Positions 52,632-63,999 of a stretch of 64,000 nucleotides of DNA are shown here, piece by piece; the first letter of the stretch is position 1, and each line of letters starts with the position of its first letter. The translations under genes and the position numbers were made by a program. The notes beneath the pieces were generated by a model. It made no database searches. It saw only the letters and a list, made by a program, of their open reading frames with translations, and was not told the DNA's origin. This stretch comes from Candidatus Nanopelagicales bacterium. GTDB taxonomy: Bacteria > Actinomycetota > Actinomycetes > S36-B12 > GCA-2699445. Where the stretch lies: contig JBAOHO010000029.1 of the NCBI GenBank assembly GCA_037045355.1, forward strand, positions 164,402 to 228,401. Direction: 5' to 3'.

Positions 52632-53027
52632 TCAGCTCCGTGGCACCAGTCGAGTGCCGTTCCAATCAGGTGCAGCGCTGATGTTGGCCGTCACCCTCAG
52701 TCCGGCCGTGGGAGCAGCCTCCGAGATCTCTTCAGGCTCGACGTGGCCGTCGCGGCCGGGCTTGGGAGTCACCAGCCAGATGGCCCCCTTCTCCGCGAGC
52801 ATCGCGATCGCGTCCAGCAGGCCATCGACCAGATCGCCGTCATCATCGCGCCACCAGAGCACCACAACGTCCACAACATCGTCGTAGTCGTCGTCGACGG
52901 GTGGGGCGCCGGCAGCGTCGGTGACACTATCGATCAGCCGTTGATCGCAGTCGTCGTCCCACCCCACCATCTGGATGACGGTGCCCTGCTCGATACCCAA
53001 GGCCCGATCGGAACGCGTCGTGGTCAC
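52632..53027 (-). CDS. DUF3052 protein
   Basis: It has 131 residues. The family start LGIEQGTVIQMVGWDDDCDQ, an acidic stretch PVDDDYDDVVDVVVLWWRDD and the C-terminal AIWLVTPKPGRDGHVEPEEI are typical of actinobacterial DUF3052, small acidic proteins of unknown role. The GTG start is chosen at the family N-terminus (TTTRSDRALG). Divergent from aceE, a layout also known in mycobacteria and streptomycetes, so a link to pyruvate dehydrogenase is possible. Confidence 0.85.
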   Translation of the reverse strand: MTTTRSDRALGIEQGTVIQMVGWDDDCDQRLIDSVTDAAGAPPVDDDYDDVVDVVVLWWRDDDGDLVDGLLDAIAMLAEKGAIWLVTPKPGRDGHVEPEEISEAAPTAGLRVTANISAAPDWNGTRLVPRS

Positions 53028-53243
53028 TGGTCCCCCGCCCAACGATGGGCTGCGAAGGCGCTGTGCAGCATGGTGGTAGTTCACTACCACCGGGTGCGAC
53101 TTCGCAACCAGTTTCGTCCGGTCCACCCCCCGAAAGGGGTCTTCGCGGACCGTTGATCGACTGGGGAACCGTTATCCGCTCCTCACCACGCCGTCGAACG
53201 CCAGGCGCAATAGGGTGGGTCATCACCGATCGAAGGGGCTCAG

Positions 53244-55979
<2,736 letters not shown>

Positions 55980-56063
55980 TCCGCCGAGTCGGGACTCTCG
56001 ACGTCATCGCGGCGCGGAGGTTGGGGTCCCGACACCGCGCGGCCGACAGTGGACAATGGCGGC

Positions 56064-57194
56064 GTGGCCAAGGACACCGATCGATTCCTGCAGTACCTGA
56101 GTTCCGAGCGCGCCGCGCGCAACATGTACCGCTCGCTGGCCGAGTTGACCAGTGGCGACCGCCGCAGCGCACTGCTCGAATTGGCGGACATCGAGCAGAA
56201 GCATGCGGACCACTGGCTCGCCCTCCTGACCGAACGCGGTGTCGAGGTTCCCCCGGACGACACGACTCTCGAACCGTCCGACGCCGCTTTGCTGCAGCGG
56301 GCCCGAACGCTGTCCCTCGATGCCGTGCTCCCTGATCTCGAACAGGCCGAACGTGACGCGCAAGGTGTGTACGACGACGAGCCCGAGGCCCTGGCGGGCA
56401 TGGCCGATGACGAGCGGGTCCACGAACGGGTGCTGCGGCAGTTGCGGTCCGACCGGCAGAAGACCCGGTCACCGAACGAGGTGCGTGAGAGCTTGAACCG
56501 CGCCGAGTCATGGCACCGCACCGACAAGTCCGGGTCTCTGCGTGCCGCCGTCTTCGGCGTCAGCGACGGCCTGGTGTCCAACACTGCCCTCGTCATGGGC
56601 TTCGCGGGCTCAGGGCTTGAGCGCGGAACGGTGTTGCTGGCCGGTGTCGCGGGCCTGCTGGCGGGCGCGTTCTCCATGGCGGCGGGCGAGTACGTGTCGG
56701 TGGCCAGCCAACGCGACGTCTTTCGTCGCGAGTTGGCGCTGGAAGCCTCTGAGTTGCGCGAGAAGCCGTTGGAGGAGCAGCGTGAGCTCGAGCTGATCTA
56801 CCGAGCCAAGGGGCTTGATCCGCAGACCGCCCGCGTGACCGCCGAGCGCATCATGGCCGACCCCGACGTCGCACTGGACACATTGGCCCGCGAGGAGTTG
56901 GGGCTGGATCCTGACGAACTCGGCTCGCCGGTCAAAGTGGCAGCCTCGAGTTTCGGTGCCTTCGCGGTCGGCGCCATCGTGCCTGTGATTCCCTATCTGA
57001 TCACCGGCGGCACCGCGGCACTGATCATCGCGATCGTTCTCGGCAGTATCGCCCTGCTCGTCGTCGGCGGCACCGTCGGTCAGTTGTCGAGGCTGGGAGT
57101 GATCCGCTCCGCGCTGCGCCAGTTCGCTGTCGGCGCCGGGGCCGCGGCGGTGACATACATCCTGGGCAAACTCGTGGGAACCGGGCTGGGTTAA
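56064..57194 (+). CDS. Ferritin-like/VIT1 fusion, MbfA-like iron transporter
   Basis: It has 376 residues. The N-terminal half is an erythrin/rubrerythrin-type helical bundle with metal-ligand pairs (YLSSERAARNMY; ADIEQKHADHW; ADDERVHERVL, each with Glu or ExxH). The C-terminal half is a VIT1/CCC1 membrane domain (AAVFGVSDGLVSNTALVMGF, LLAGAFSMAAGEYVSVASQR, then IVPVIPYLITGGTAALII and two more helices). The fusion matches MbfA-type exporters that sense and remove iron or manganese. The GTG start has GACAAT 6 nt upstream with no Shine-Dalgarno, so the message may be leaderless. Confidence 0.87.
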   Translation: MAKDTDRFLQYLSSERAARNMYRSLAELTSGDRRSALLELADIEQKHADHWLALLTERGVEVPPDDTTLEPSDAALLQRARTLSLDAVLPDLEQAERDAQGVYDDEPEALAGMADDERVHERVLRQLRSDRQKTRSPNEVRESLNRAESWHRTDKSGSLRAAVFGVSDGLVSNTALVMGFAGSGLERGTVLLAGVAGLLAGAFSMAAGEYVSVASQRDVFRRELALEASELREKPLEEQRELELIYRAKGLDPQTARVTAERIMADPDVALDTLAREELGLDPDELGSPVKVAASSFGAFAVGAIVPVIPYLITGGTAALIIAIVLGSIALLVVGGTVGQLSRLGVIRSALRQFAVGAGAAAVTYILGKLVGTGLG

Positions 57195-57231
57195 GGGCGG
57201 CGGCAGGCTGGGCTGACTCCCGCGCCGGGCA

Positions 57232-57762
57232 TCACCCGACGCGGTGCAACCAGCGGACCGTGGCGCCCTCGCCGGCATAGCGGAAGGGCTCGAGTTCCTC
57301 GTCCCATTCGGCGCCGAGCAGATGACGCAGACGACCGACCAATTCCTCGGGTCCAGCGGTGTCGGCCATGGCGCTTCGGATCCGGTCCTCGCTGAGCATG
57401 ATGTCGCCGTGGATGCCGATCGTGCCGCGGAACATGCCCAGGCCGGGAGTCACGGCGAAACGCTCGCCCTCGCGGCCGGTCGTCGGTTCTTCCGTCACCT
57501 CGAAGCGCAGGGGGGCGAAGCCCACCAAAGCGCTGGCCAGCGCGGCACCCGTACCTGCTGCCGCCTGCCAGGACAGTTCACCGCGGACCGAGCCGGGTGA
57601 GACCGGCTGCCCGGTCCATTCGATGGACACTTCGACACCCAGGACCTGGGAGATCGCCCACTCGACATGGGGGCTCAGCGCCCGAGGGCAGGCATGGATG
57701 AAGACCACGCCCCGTGTCGGCATGGTGTCTGACGGGTGCCGGGGCACCACGGCGCTCGACAT
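57232..57762 (-). CDS. DUF3145 protein
   Basis: It has 176 residues. The family sequence is recognisable: TRGVVFIHACPRALSPHVEW, VSIEWTGQPVSPGSVRGELS-W, TPGLGMFRGTIGIHGDIMLS and the C-terminal EWDEELEPFRYAGEGATVRW. The role is unknown; in actinobacteria the gene often sits near fatty-acid synthesis genes downstream of aceE, which is consistent with its place here. GGAGG lies about 6 nt upstream of the ATG. A tripartite palindromic site lies about 90-120 bp upstream and probably regulates it. Confidence 0.85.
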   Translation of the reverse strand: MSSAVVPRHPSDTMPTRGVVFIHACPRALSPHVEWAISQVLGVEVSIEWTGQPVSPGSVRGELSWQAAAGTGAALASALVGFAPLRFEVTEEPTTGREGERFAVTPGLGMFRGTIGIHGDIMLSEDRIRSAMADTAGPEELVGRLRHLLGAEWDEELEPFRYAGEGATVRWLHRVG

Positions 57763-57853
57763 GATGGCCTCCTTCGCATCGAGATTCGCCTTCCCCAGCG
57801 TCCTCACGAAGGTCTGCGGCCTGTCGGCCCGAGAGTCTTGAGTCGAATTGTGT

Positions 57854-57883
57854 GTGTCACTTCCCAGTGACACCGTTGTCACT
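57854..57883. promoter_or_regulatory. Three alternating AGTGACA half-sites (operator)
   Basis: GTGTCACT (57854-57861), AGTGACAC (57866-57873) and TGTCACT (57877-57883) form two overlapping palindromes: a perfect 8-4-8 and a perfect 7-4-7. The half-sites alternate in direction at about 11-bp steps, as for cooperative dimer binding on one DNA face. It lies upstream of the DUF3145 start and about 300 bp before bioY. Confidence 0.65.
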
Positions 57884-57922
57884 TTAGCGCACGAATCCAC
57901 AAGCGTCACTGGGTTGGACAAC

Positions 57923-57990
57923 TCTTCCAAGAGCTTCCCAGCAGGTCTTCCAAGAGCTTCCCAGCAGGTCTTCCAAGAGCCTTCCCAACG
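57923..57990 (+). repeat. Three 23-bp tandem repeats upstream of bioY
   Basis: The unit tcttccaagagcttcccagc-agg occurs at 57923-57945 and 57946-57968 identically, and a third time at 57969-57990 with changes in the last part. No gene covers it. In the 425-bp gap between DUF3145 and bioY (57763-58187), only this repeat and the palindromes stand out. Confidence 0.8.
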
Positions 57991-58187
57991 GGCGACAGGC
58001 GGCCCCCAGGGGTACTCCCCGCCGACCCTCCACGCACCGTGCGGGACCCGGCCATCGCGGCGTGCCACCTGTCCGGAACAATCGAAAACACAACGACCTG
58101 TCCCCGGGCGACCGGCCAGGCAATTACAGTGGGGCCACCGGCCCCGGCTATCGGATCACCGATACCCCCACGGAAGTTGGAGAACAC

Positions 58188-58871
58188 ATGGCTGTCACGA
58201 CCCCGGCCCCCCGGGTACTGGCCGACGTCCTGCCCCGCTCGATCACCCGCGACGTACTGCTCGTGATCGGTGGTGCGGCATTCGTCGGAATCGCGGCGCA
58301 GATCGCGATCCCTTTGCCGTTCACTCCGGTGCCGCTCACCGGCCAGACTTTCGCCGTCCTGCTCGCTGGGGCTGCGCTGGGTTCGATCCGCGGCATCTTG
58401 TCGATGCTGCTGTACAGCGTGGCGGGCCTGGTGGGCGTCCCGTGGTTCGCCGCGGGTGCGAGCGGCTTCGCGATGCCGTCCTTCGGCTACATCCTGGGCT
58501 TCATCGTGGCCGCCGGACTGGTCGGCTTCCTCGCCGAACGCGGCTGGACCCGTACAGTCTTGGATACCGCCTTGGCCATGGTCCTTGGCAACGTGATCAT
58601 CTACGGCGTCGGGGTGACCTGGCTGAAGTTCAGCCTGGCCACTTCGTGGGCGTCAGCACTCGAGATGGGCATGACCCCGTTCCTGCTCGGCGATGCCCTC
58701 AAGATCGCCTTGGCCGCCGGCCTGTTCCCGCTGGTGTGGAGCCAGCTGGTGCGCCGCGACCTCGCCCCACCGCGCCGCAAGGCCAAGGCTGCGGCGGATT
58801 CCGTCGACCTGACCGACGGAGTCACGACGAGCGTGGCTGAGACCAACGACGAGAAGTCGACCACCGACTGA
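58188..58871 (+). CDS. bioY: Biotin ECF transporter S component
   Basis: It has 227 residues: about six transmembrane helices, with the BioY motifs GIAAQIAIPLPFTPVPLTGQ-TFAV, LLAGAALGSIRGILSMLLYS, GLVGVPWFAAGASGFAMPSF and GYILGFIVAAGLVGFLAERG. It takes up biotin, either alone or with an ECF energising module, which is not encoded here. The C-terminal 35 residues after the last helix are charged and low-complexity. GGAG lies 5 nt before the ATG. A good hairpin terminator follows. Confidence 0.94.
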   Translation: MAVTTPAPRVLADVLPRSITRDVLLVIGGAAFVGIAAQIAIPLPFTPVPLTGQTFAVLLAGAALGSIRGILSMLLYSVAGLVGVPWFAAGASGFAMPSFGYILGFIVAAGLVGFLAERGWTRTVLDTALAMVLGNVIIYGVGVTWLKFSLATSWASALEMGMTPFLLGDALKIALAAGLFPLVWSQLVRRDLAPPRRKAKAAADSVDLTDGVTTSVAETNDEKSTTD

Positions 58872-58890
58872 CCTGACAGCCTGAGCCTCG

Positions 58891-58932
58891 ACGGTGGCCC
58901 TCGGACTGCGTTTCGGGGGCCACCGTTCTGTT
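58891..58932 (+). terminator. Rho-independent-like terminator of bioY
   Basis: ACGGTGGCCC (58891-58900) pairs perfectly with GGGCCACCGT (58917-58926), and TCTGTTT follows. It begins 19 bp after the bioY stop. Confidence 0.8.
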
Positions 58933-59154
58933 TGGGGGTGGAGCTCGCGCCTCGGGCTGGGTCAGCGCCCGTAGCGGACTCGCCCAGCGCCCACGTCGGG
59001 GGGCGCCACGCGTGCGGATCGGTCTCACCCAGCGCGCGGACTCGGCTCTCCCGCCTCGGAATCACCACTATCCCGCCCCGCACCACGCCACCATCCGGCC
59101 GCGAATCACGGTGCGACACGCTTGAATTGCCGGTGGACAACTCCCCATTCGGTA

Positions 59155-59170
59155 TCGAACATATGTTCGA
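59155..59170. promoter_or_regulatory. LexA (SOS) box
   Basis: TCGAACATATGTTCGA is a perfect 16-bp palindrome that matches the actinobacterial/Bacillus-type SOS box TCGAAC-N4-GTTCGA. Its end is 38 bp before the ATG of the HNH gene, a usual position for LexA repression. Confidence 0.85.
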
Positions 59171-59208
59171 ATAGGCCCAGGGTGAGCAACGTCCGGGGGG
59201 CGATTCGG

Positions 59209-60576
59209 ATGAGCGAAATATCGGCGGCGGACCGATTGGCAGGGATGTTGCGGGGGGCAGAGCACGTTCCTCCGGCAGTCCGCCGATTCGCCGAACTTGC
59301 GGTCGAGCTGGGTGAGATGCCGGTGCTGGCGGATCTGGCGGGCGGCGTCGGCTTGGCCGATTCGCTGACTGTCTTGGCCCGGGTCAAACATCTGTTGGAT
59401 GCCGAGATCGCCCGGCGCACCCGCGCCGCCCAGATAGCTGACGTCTTGCCCACCACGGCCCGCACCACCCTGCAGAACGAGTGCACGTGGTCGGGCCCAG
59501 CGGCTGACTCCATGGTCACCGCTGCCCGGTTCGCGCACAACCACCCGCCATTGATGGAGTTATGGCAGTGCGGGCGCGTCTCCGTCGAGGCGGTGGCTGC
59601 GATCGCGCGTGGTACCCGGGCGCTAGCTCCCCACCAGGTGGAGCAGGTGGTCAAGGCCCTATTGCCGTCGTTGCCCCGGCTGTCGTCTCGCGGCATCTGA
59701 AGATGGCGGTGAACCGAGCGGTGGACCTGCTCCGGCCAGACGATCGTGACGCTGCTGAGCAGCGTGACCATGACCGCCGCTACCTGGTGTTCGCCGATCT
59801 GAACGGCGTCACCACGATCAACGGTCAAGTGCCGGCACTGGAGGGAGCGGCCATCCAAGCTGCACTGAACGCGGTGGCCGAGTCGCTGCGGACCGAGGGA
59901 GACGGGCTCACCCGGGGACAGCGCCGTGCCGATGCCCTGGTCACCCTGATCAACGCCGCGGCGGCGCACGGAGACGTCCCCGCCTCGACTTCGGGATTAC
60001 CTGTTGGTGCCACCATCACGCTGGGCATCCACGAAGCCGAACGCGTCGCCGCCGGCCATGCCCGGGCCGCAGGTGTCGACCTCACCGATCTGGTGACCAC
60101 GGCCAATGCCCCGGGAGCACTGGGCACCACGCCGACCTCGGCGGCCACCCTGGGGGACGCCGCCACCCGGTTCGCGTTGTGCCACGGCACCCTCGACCGG
60201 CGCCCTACTCGACGACCGAGCGGTGGTCGGGGGCCCGATCAGTGACGCGTTGGTCGGCGCGCCTGCTGTTCCGCTGGCGGTGGGGCGAGACACGAGGCTC
60301 GCGACCAAGGCGCAGCGAATCGCCCTGGCACTGCGAGACGTTGGCTGCCTCCTTTGTCAACGCCCGGCCGCGGAGTGTCAGACCCACCACGTGACCCCGT
60401 GGAGTGAAGGTGGGGGCACGGATTTGGACAACATGTGTTTGTTGTGTTGGAGCCATCACAGACAAGTTGATCTGGGCAGGTGGCTCTTGATCCGGACCCA
60501 GAACCCCGGGCCAGGCGATCCTTACTGGACGGTCGAGGCAACGCCTAGACACAGATGGCGACGACGAGTCGCCTGA
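59209..60576 (+). pseudogene. HNH endonuclease of the 13E12/DUF222 family (two frameshifts)
   Basis: Combined frames give about 455 residues: an N-terminal DUF222 region (LARVKHLLDAEIARRTRAAQ, ELWQCGRVSVEAVAAIARGT), a middle with RYLVFADLNGVTTINGQVPA and RRADALVTLINAAAA, and a C-terminal HNH domain CLLCQRPAAECQTHHVTPWS then EGGGTDLDNMCLLCWSHHRQ with zinc cysteines. The family is abundant in actinobacteria and often mobile-like, and acts on DNA. Frame changes lie near 59690 (one base lost in CTCGCGGCATC) and 60198 (one base extra in GACCGGCGCC). The ATG has GGGG upstream and a perfect LexA box before it, so it should be induced by DNA damage. Confidence 0.83.
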
Positions 60577-60579
60577 CCC

Positions 60580-61756
60580 TCAGTTGACTCCGAGCTGGCG
60601 CGCGATGAGCATTCGCTGCACCTCGCTGACGTGCCCTCGCCGATCTCGAGAATCTTCGCTGTCGCGGTAGAACCGGGCCACCGGGTACTCGTTCATGAAT
60701 CCGTATGCCGCCGAAGATCTGCGTGGCCTCGCGGGCGTTGGTCCATCGCTGCGCTCGGTGGCGAAGAGCTTCGGCGATCGCCGCCTCATGTTTGAAGGGC
60801 TCCCCGGCGAGCAGCCGGGCCGCCGCCTCGTAGTACGACAGGCGCGCCGACGTGGGTGCGCGTCTCCATGTCGGCGATCTTGAACGCGATCGACTGGTTG
60901 TTGCCGATCGTGCGACCGAACGCCTGGCGGCTGTTGGCGTACTGGACACTGTTCGTCGACGCACCCCTGTGACAGGCCCACGGCCAGCGCCGCGATGGCG
61001 ATGCGCCCCTCGTCGAGGATCCGCAGGAACTGGGCGTAGCCGCGGCCCGCGCTCCCCCACCAGGTTCGCCGCAGGCACGCGGACGTCGGCGAACGACAGC
61101 TCGCGGGTGTCGGAGGCGTTCCAGCCGACCTTCGAGTACTCGGGCGCCGACGGTGAAGCCCGGCGTACCCGACGGCACGATGATGGCGGAGATCTCCTTG
61201 CGGCCGTCGCTCGTCGATCCCGGTGACGGCGGTCACGGTGACCAAGCCCGGTGATGTCGGTGCCCGAGTTGGTGATGAACGCCTTGGTGCCGTTGATGAC
61301 CCACTCGATCGCCGTCGAGCGTGGCGGTCGTGCGGGTTGCCCCCGCGTCGGATGCCGCCGCTCGGGCTCGGTGAGGCCGAACGCCGCCAGCATCCGGCCC
61401 GAGGTCAGAGCGCGGGAGCCACTGCCGCTTCTGCTCCTCGGTGCCGAACCGGTAGATCGGCATCGCCCCGAGCGACACTCCGGCCTCCAGCGTGATCGCC
61501 ACGCGACTGAGTCGACCCGGGCCAGCTCCTCGATGGCCAGGCACAGCGCGAAGTAGTCGCCGCCCATGCCGCCGTACTCCTCGGGGAACGGCAGGCCGAA
61601 CAGCCCCATCTCGCCCATCTGGCGCGACGATGTCGTAGGGGAACTCGCTCACGTTCGTAGAAGTCGCCGATGACCGGAGCCACGACGTCGTGGGCGAACT
61701 GCTTCGACGGTCTTGCGCAGATCCTCGTGCTCGGATGACAAACGGAAATCGGGCAC
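60580..61756 (-). pseudogene. Acyl-CoA dehydrogenase (very many frameshifts)
   Basis: Pieces from three frames give a complete acyl-CoA dehydrogenase of about 380 residues: VPDFRLSSEHEDLRKTV, MGEMGLFGLPFPEEYGGMGG, DYFALCLAIEELARVDS, ITLEAGVSLGAMPIYRFGTE, GRMLAAFGLTEPE, VINGTKAFITNSGTDITGL, KVGWNASDTRELSFADVRVP, ILDEGRIAIAALAVGLSQGC and YGFMNEYPVARFYRDSE. At least a dozen frame changes occur in 1.2 kb; at nearly all that I examined, removing one inserted base restores the family sequence, while the residues themselves are hardly altered. GGAGGAG lies before the GTG. It would encode an FAD enzyme of fatty or branched acyl-CoA oxidation. The indels look like raw-read errors rather than gene decay. 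Confidence 0.82.
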
Positions 61757-61822
61757 TGGACTCTCCTCCGGCTCGCGTGCCCTCATACGATCCCATGCCT
61801 GCCAACGTGTCAGGCTGGGCGG

Positions 61823-62893
61823 GTGCCTCGGATCGGACTCGTACTCGGCGGCGGCGGGATCACCGGAACCGCCTTCCACGCGGGTGTGCTCACCGCACTG
61901 GCCCAACAGGGGTGGGACGCCCGCGACGCGGAGGTCATCGTCGGCACCTCCGCGGGCTCCACGTCCGCAGCACTGCTGCGTGCCGGCTTCCCCCCGGCGG
62001 AGTACCTCAACCGAGTATCGGGGCGCCCGGTTTCAGCCGAAGCCTCTCGGGTGCTCGACCGCATCGGGTCGATCCCGCAACCACCGCGACGTCGCCGCGG
62101 ACCATTGCGACCTGCCTCCCCTCGGCTGCTTCGCGCTGTTGTGGGCAATCCTCTGAGGTTCCCCCTGGGGTGGCGCTCGCGGCTCCTTCTGCCGACCGGC
62201 ACCATCTCGGTCGATGAGGTCAACCCTGGATTCGGGCCGCTGTTCGAGGAATGGCCGCAGCGACCCATGTGGATCACCGCAGTGAATCTGGGAAGCGGCC
62301 AGCGCACAGTGTTCGGGCGAGATGCTGTCACGACGGTGCCGCTGGCGGTCAGTGCCTCGTGCGCGATTCCCGGGTACTTCAGCCCGATCGATATCGACGG
62401 TGAGCGATACGTGGACGGCGGTGCGCATTCGGTGTGCAACTTGGACCTGCTCGCGGGGCCCCTGCCCGACGGCCCCCCACTGGACCTGATCCTCGTCTCC
62501 GCCCCGCTGAGCACAACCGATCCGTTCGCACTCGAGTTGGGCAACATCCCGCGGTCACCGCTGCGGCGCCAGCTTGACCGTGAGATCGCCGCGGTCACCC
62601 GTCATGGCACCCCCGTAGTCGTGTTTCAGCCCGACTCTCATCTGCGCCATTTGATGGGGCTGAACTCGATGGACCTGGCCAAGCGGCCCGCCGTCGGTCT
62701 CGCCGCGTGCGAACTCGCCGCCCGAGTCATCCGGGAGCAGTCGTCCGGGCTGATGAGTCGCCGAACACGTGACTGGGTCGGAGCACCCCGGATTCCGGGG
62801 GACAATCGCAGGGAGCCGCAGAAGGACCGCAGAAGGACCGCAGAAGGAAGGGCCAAGCCATGCGCATCACCACAGCCGCCGCAGCGGGATTGA
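61823..62893 (+). CDS. Patatin-like phospholipase
   Basis: It has 356 residues. The fold motifs are IGLVLGGGGITGTAFHAGVL (oxyanion Gly run), VIVGTSAGSTSAALL (nucleophile Ser in GTSAG) and ERYVDGGAHSVCNLDLL (Asp in DGG). No signal peptide. It is shorter and distinct from the patatin at 30.4 kb. The last 35 or so residues are read through three 11-bp tandem repeats and into the start of the next gene, so the natural C-terminus may have been lengthened by a small indel. The GTG start has CAGGCT 6 nt upstream and no Shine-Dalgarno. Divergent from the acyl-CoA dehydrogenase gene. Confidence 0.87.
   Translation: MPRIGLVLGGGGITGTAFHAGVLTALAQQGWDARDAEVIVGTSAGSTSAALLRAGFPPAEYLNRVSGRPVSAEASRVLDRIGSIPQPPRRRRGPLRPASPRLLRAVVGNPLRFPLGWRSRLLLPTGTISVDEVNPGFGPLFEEWPQRPMWITAVNLGSGQRTVFGRDAVTTVPLAVSASCAIPGYFSPIDIDGERYVDGGAHSVCNLDLLAGPLPDGPPLDLILVSAPLSTTDPFALELGNIPRSPLRRQLDREIAAVTRHGTPVVVFQPDSHLRHLMGLNSMDLAKRPAVGLAACELAARVIREQSSGLMSRRTRDWVGAPRIPGDNRREPQKDRRRTAEGRAKPCASPQPPQRD
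62817..62850 (+). repeat. Three 11-bp tandem repeats
   Basis: CGCAGAAGGAC repeats three times head to tail (the last copy diverges in its final base). It lies at the 3' end of the patatin frame and supplies the GAAGGAAGG that precedes the next ATG. Since 11 is not a multiple of three, a change in copy number would shift the patatin C-terminus. Confidence 0.75.
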
Positions 62894-63999
62894 CGGTCGC
62901 CGTGCTCCTGCCCGGGGTCGCGGCGGCGCACGGGGAGTCGATCGGTGCGGTGTCGGGGCGATCTCTCGGGGTCCGCCACTGTGACAGTCGATGAGCAAGC
63001 CGGGGACTGAGCAGGCGTCCGCAACCGGACCCTGGCAGCCGACGTCCTGTTCGGGTGCACCGAGCATGCGCGAACGCCGGCATGCAACGCCGGATGGCGA
63101 AGGAAGGTATGGCCGGGACATCGTCCTACTCGGCAACGACGCCCCCAGCGACTTGCGGCGGCAGTTGACGCGTGTGGAACGCGCGGCGCCGCAGGGGCAT
63201 GAGCCCCTGATCGCCTCCGACGAGGAGGGCGGTTCAGTACAGCGGCTCGACTCCGTGATCCGCCCATTGCCGTCGGCGGAGACCATGGGCAACTGGCCGG
63301 TGGCCAAACTGCAGCGTGTGGCTGCGAAATACGGTCGTGGAATGGCGCAACTGGGAGTGCTGATGAGTCTGGCTCCTGTCGCTGATCTGCGGGTGCCCGG
63401 CTCCTACATGAAACAGACGATCTGGGGCGATCCTTCGGGTCCAGTCCGAGCCATGTGGGCAAGGACGTCATGGCGTGGTGCTCGTGGTCTGTGCAGAGAG
63501 TCGGGGGTCGCTCCGGTCGTCAAGCATTGGCCGGGCCACGGCCATGCCCGTGACACCCACCAGTTCGCGGCCCGCGTCCGCGACCCGCGCCCAACTGAGG
63601 AGCGCGCCGACATGGTGCCCTTCGAGGACGCCTTCGCCGCGGGTGTTCCCGCCGTGATGGTCGCGCACGTGCAGTCGCGGGGCCTGACGCCGAACGGTGT
63701 TCCCGCCACGCAGTCGCGCAAGGCGATCTCCGTGCTCCGCGGCCAGGCCGGACCCGACACGGTCATCATCACCGACTCTCTGTCCATCGGCGGCGGCATC
63801 GTCCGCGCGGGGGCTGACCGAGGCCCAGGCCACCGTCGCCTCCTTGCGTGCCGGTGTCGACTGGGCGATGACCTGCTCGACCGATCCGATCGGAGTCGTC
63901 AAGGCCGTCAAGCGCGCGATCGACCGCGGAACGCTCGATCGGGATCAACTGCTGCAGTCCTCAGATCGCATCAGGGCGCTGAAGGACTCGCTGACCTGA
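62860..63999 (+). pseudogene. Secreted GH3 glycosidase, NagZ-like (multiple frameshifts)
   Basis: Fragments from three frames assemble into a GH3 protein of about 375 residues. A signal peptide (MRITTAAAAGLTVAVLLPGV) is followed by LIASDEEGGSVQRLDS (NagZ D-x-EGG motif), LGVLMSLAPVADLRVPG, the catalytic-loop VVKHWPGHGHARDTHQFA, the segment PAVMVAHVQSRGLTPNG, the nucleophile region TVIITDSLSIGGG and SLRAGVDWAMTCSTDPIGVV. It probably cleaves beta-N-acetylglucosaminides of peptidoglycan outside the cell. Several frame changes lie between about 62960 and 63810. The stop codon ends one base before the window edge. AAGGAAGG precedes the ATG. Confidence 0.75.

Noticed and set aside
52632..53126. Longer N-terminus for DUF3052
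   Set aside because: The extra residues do not match the family, which begins near the TTTRSDRALG segment.
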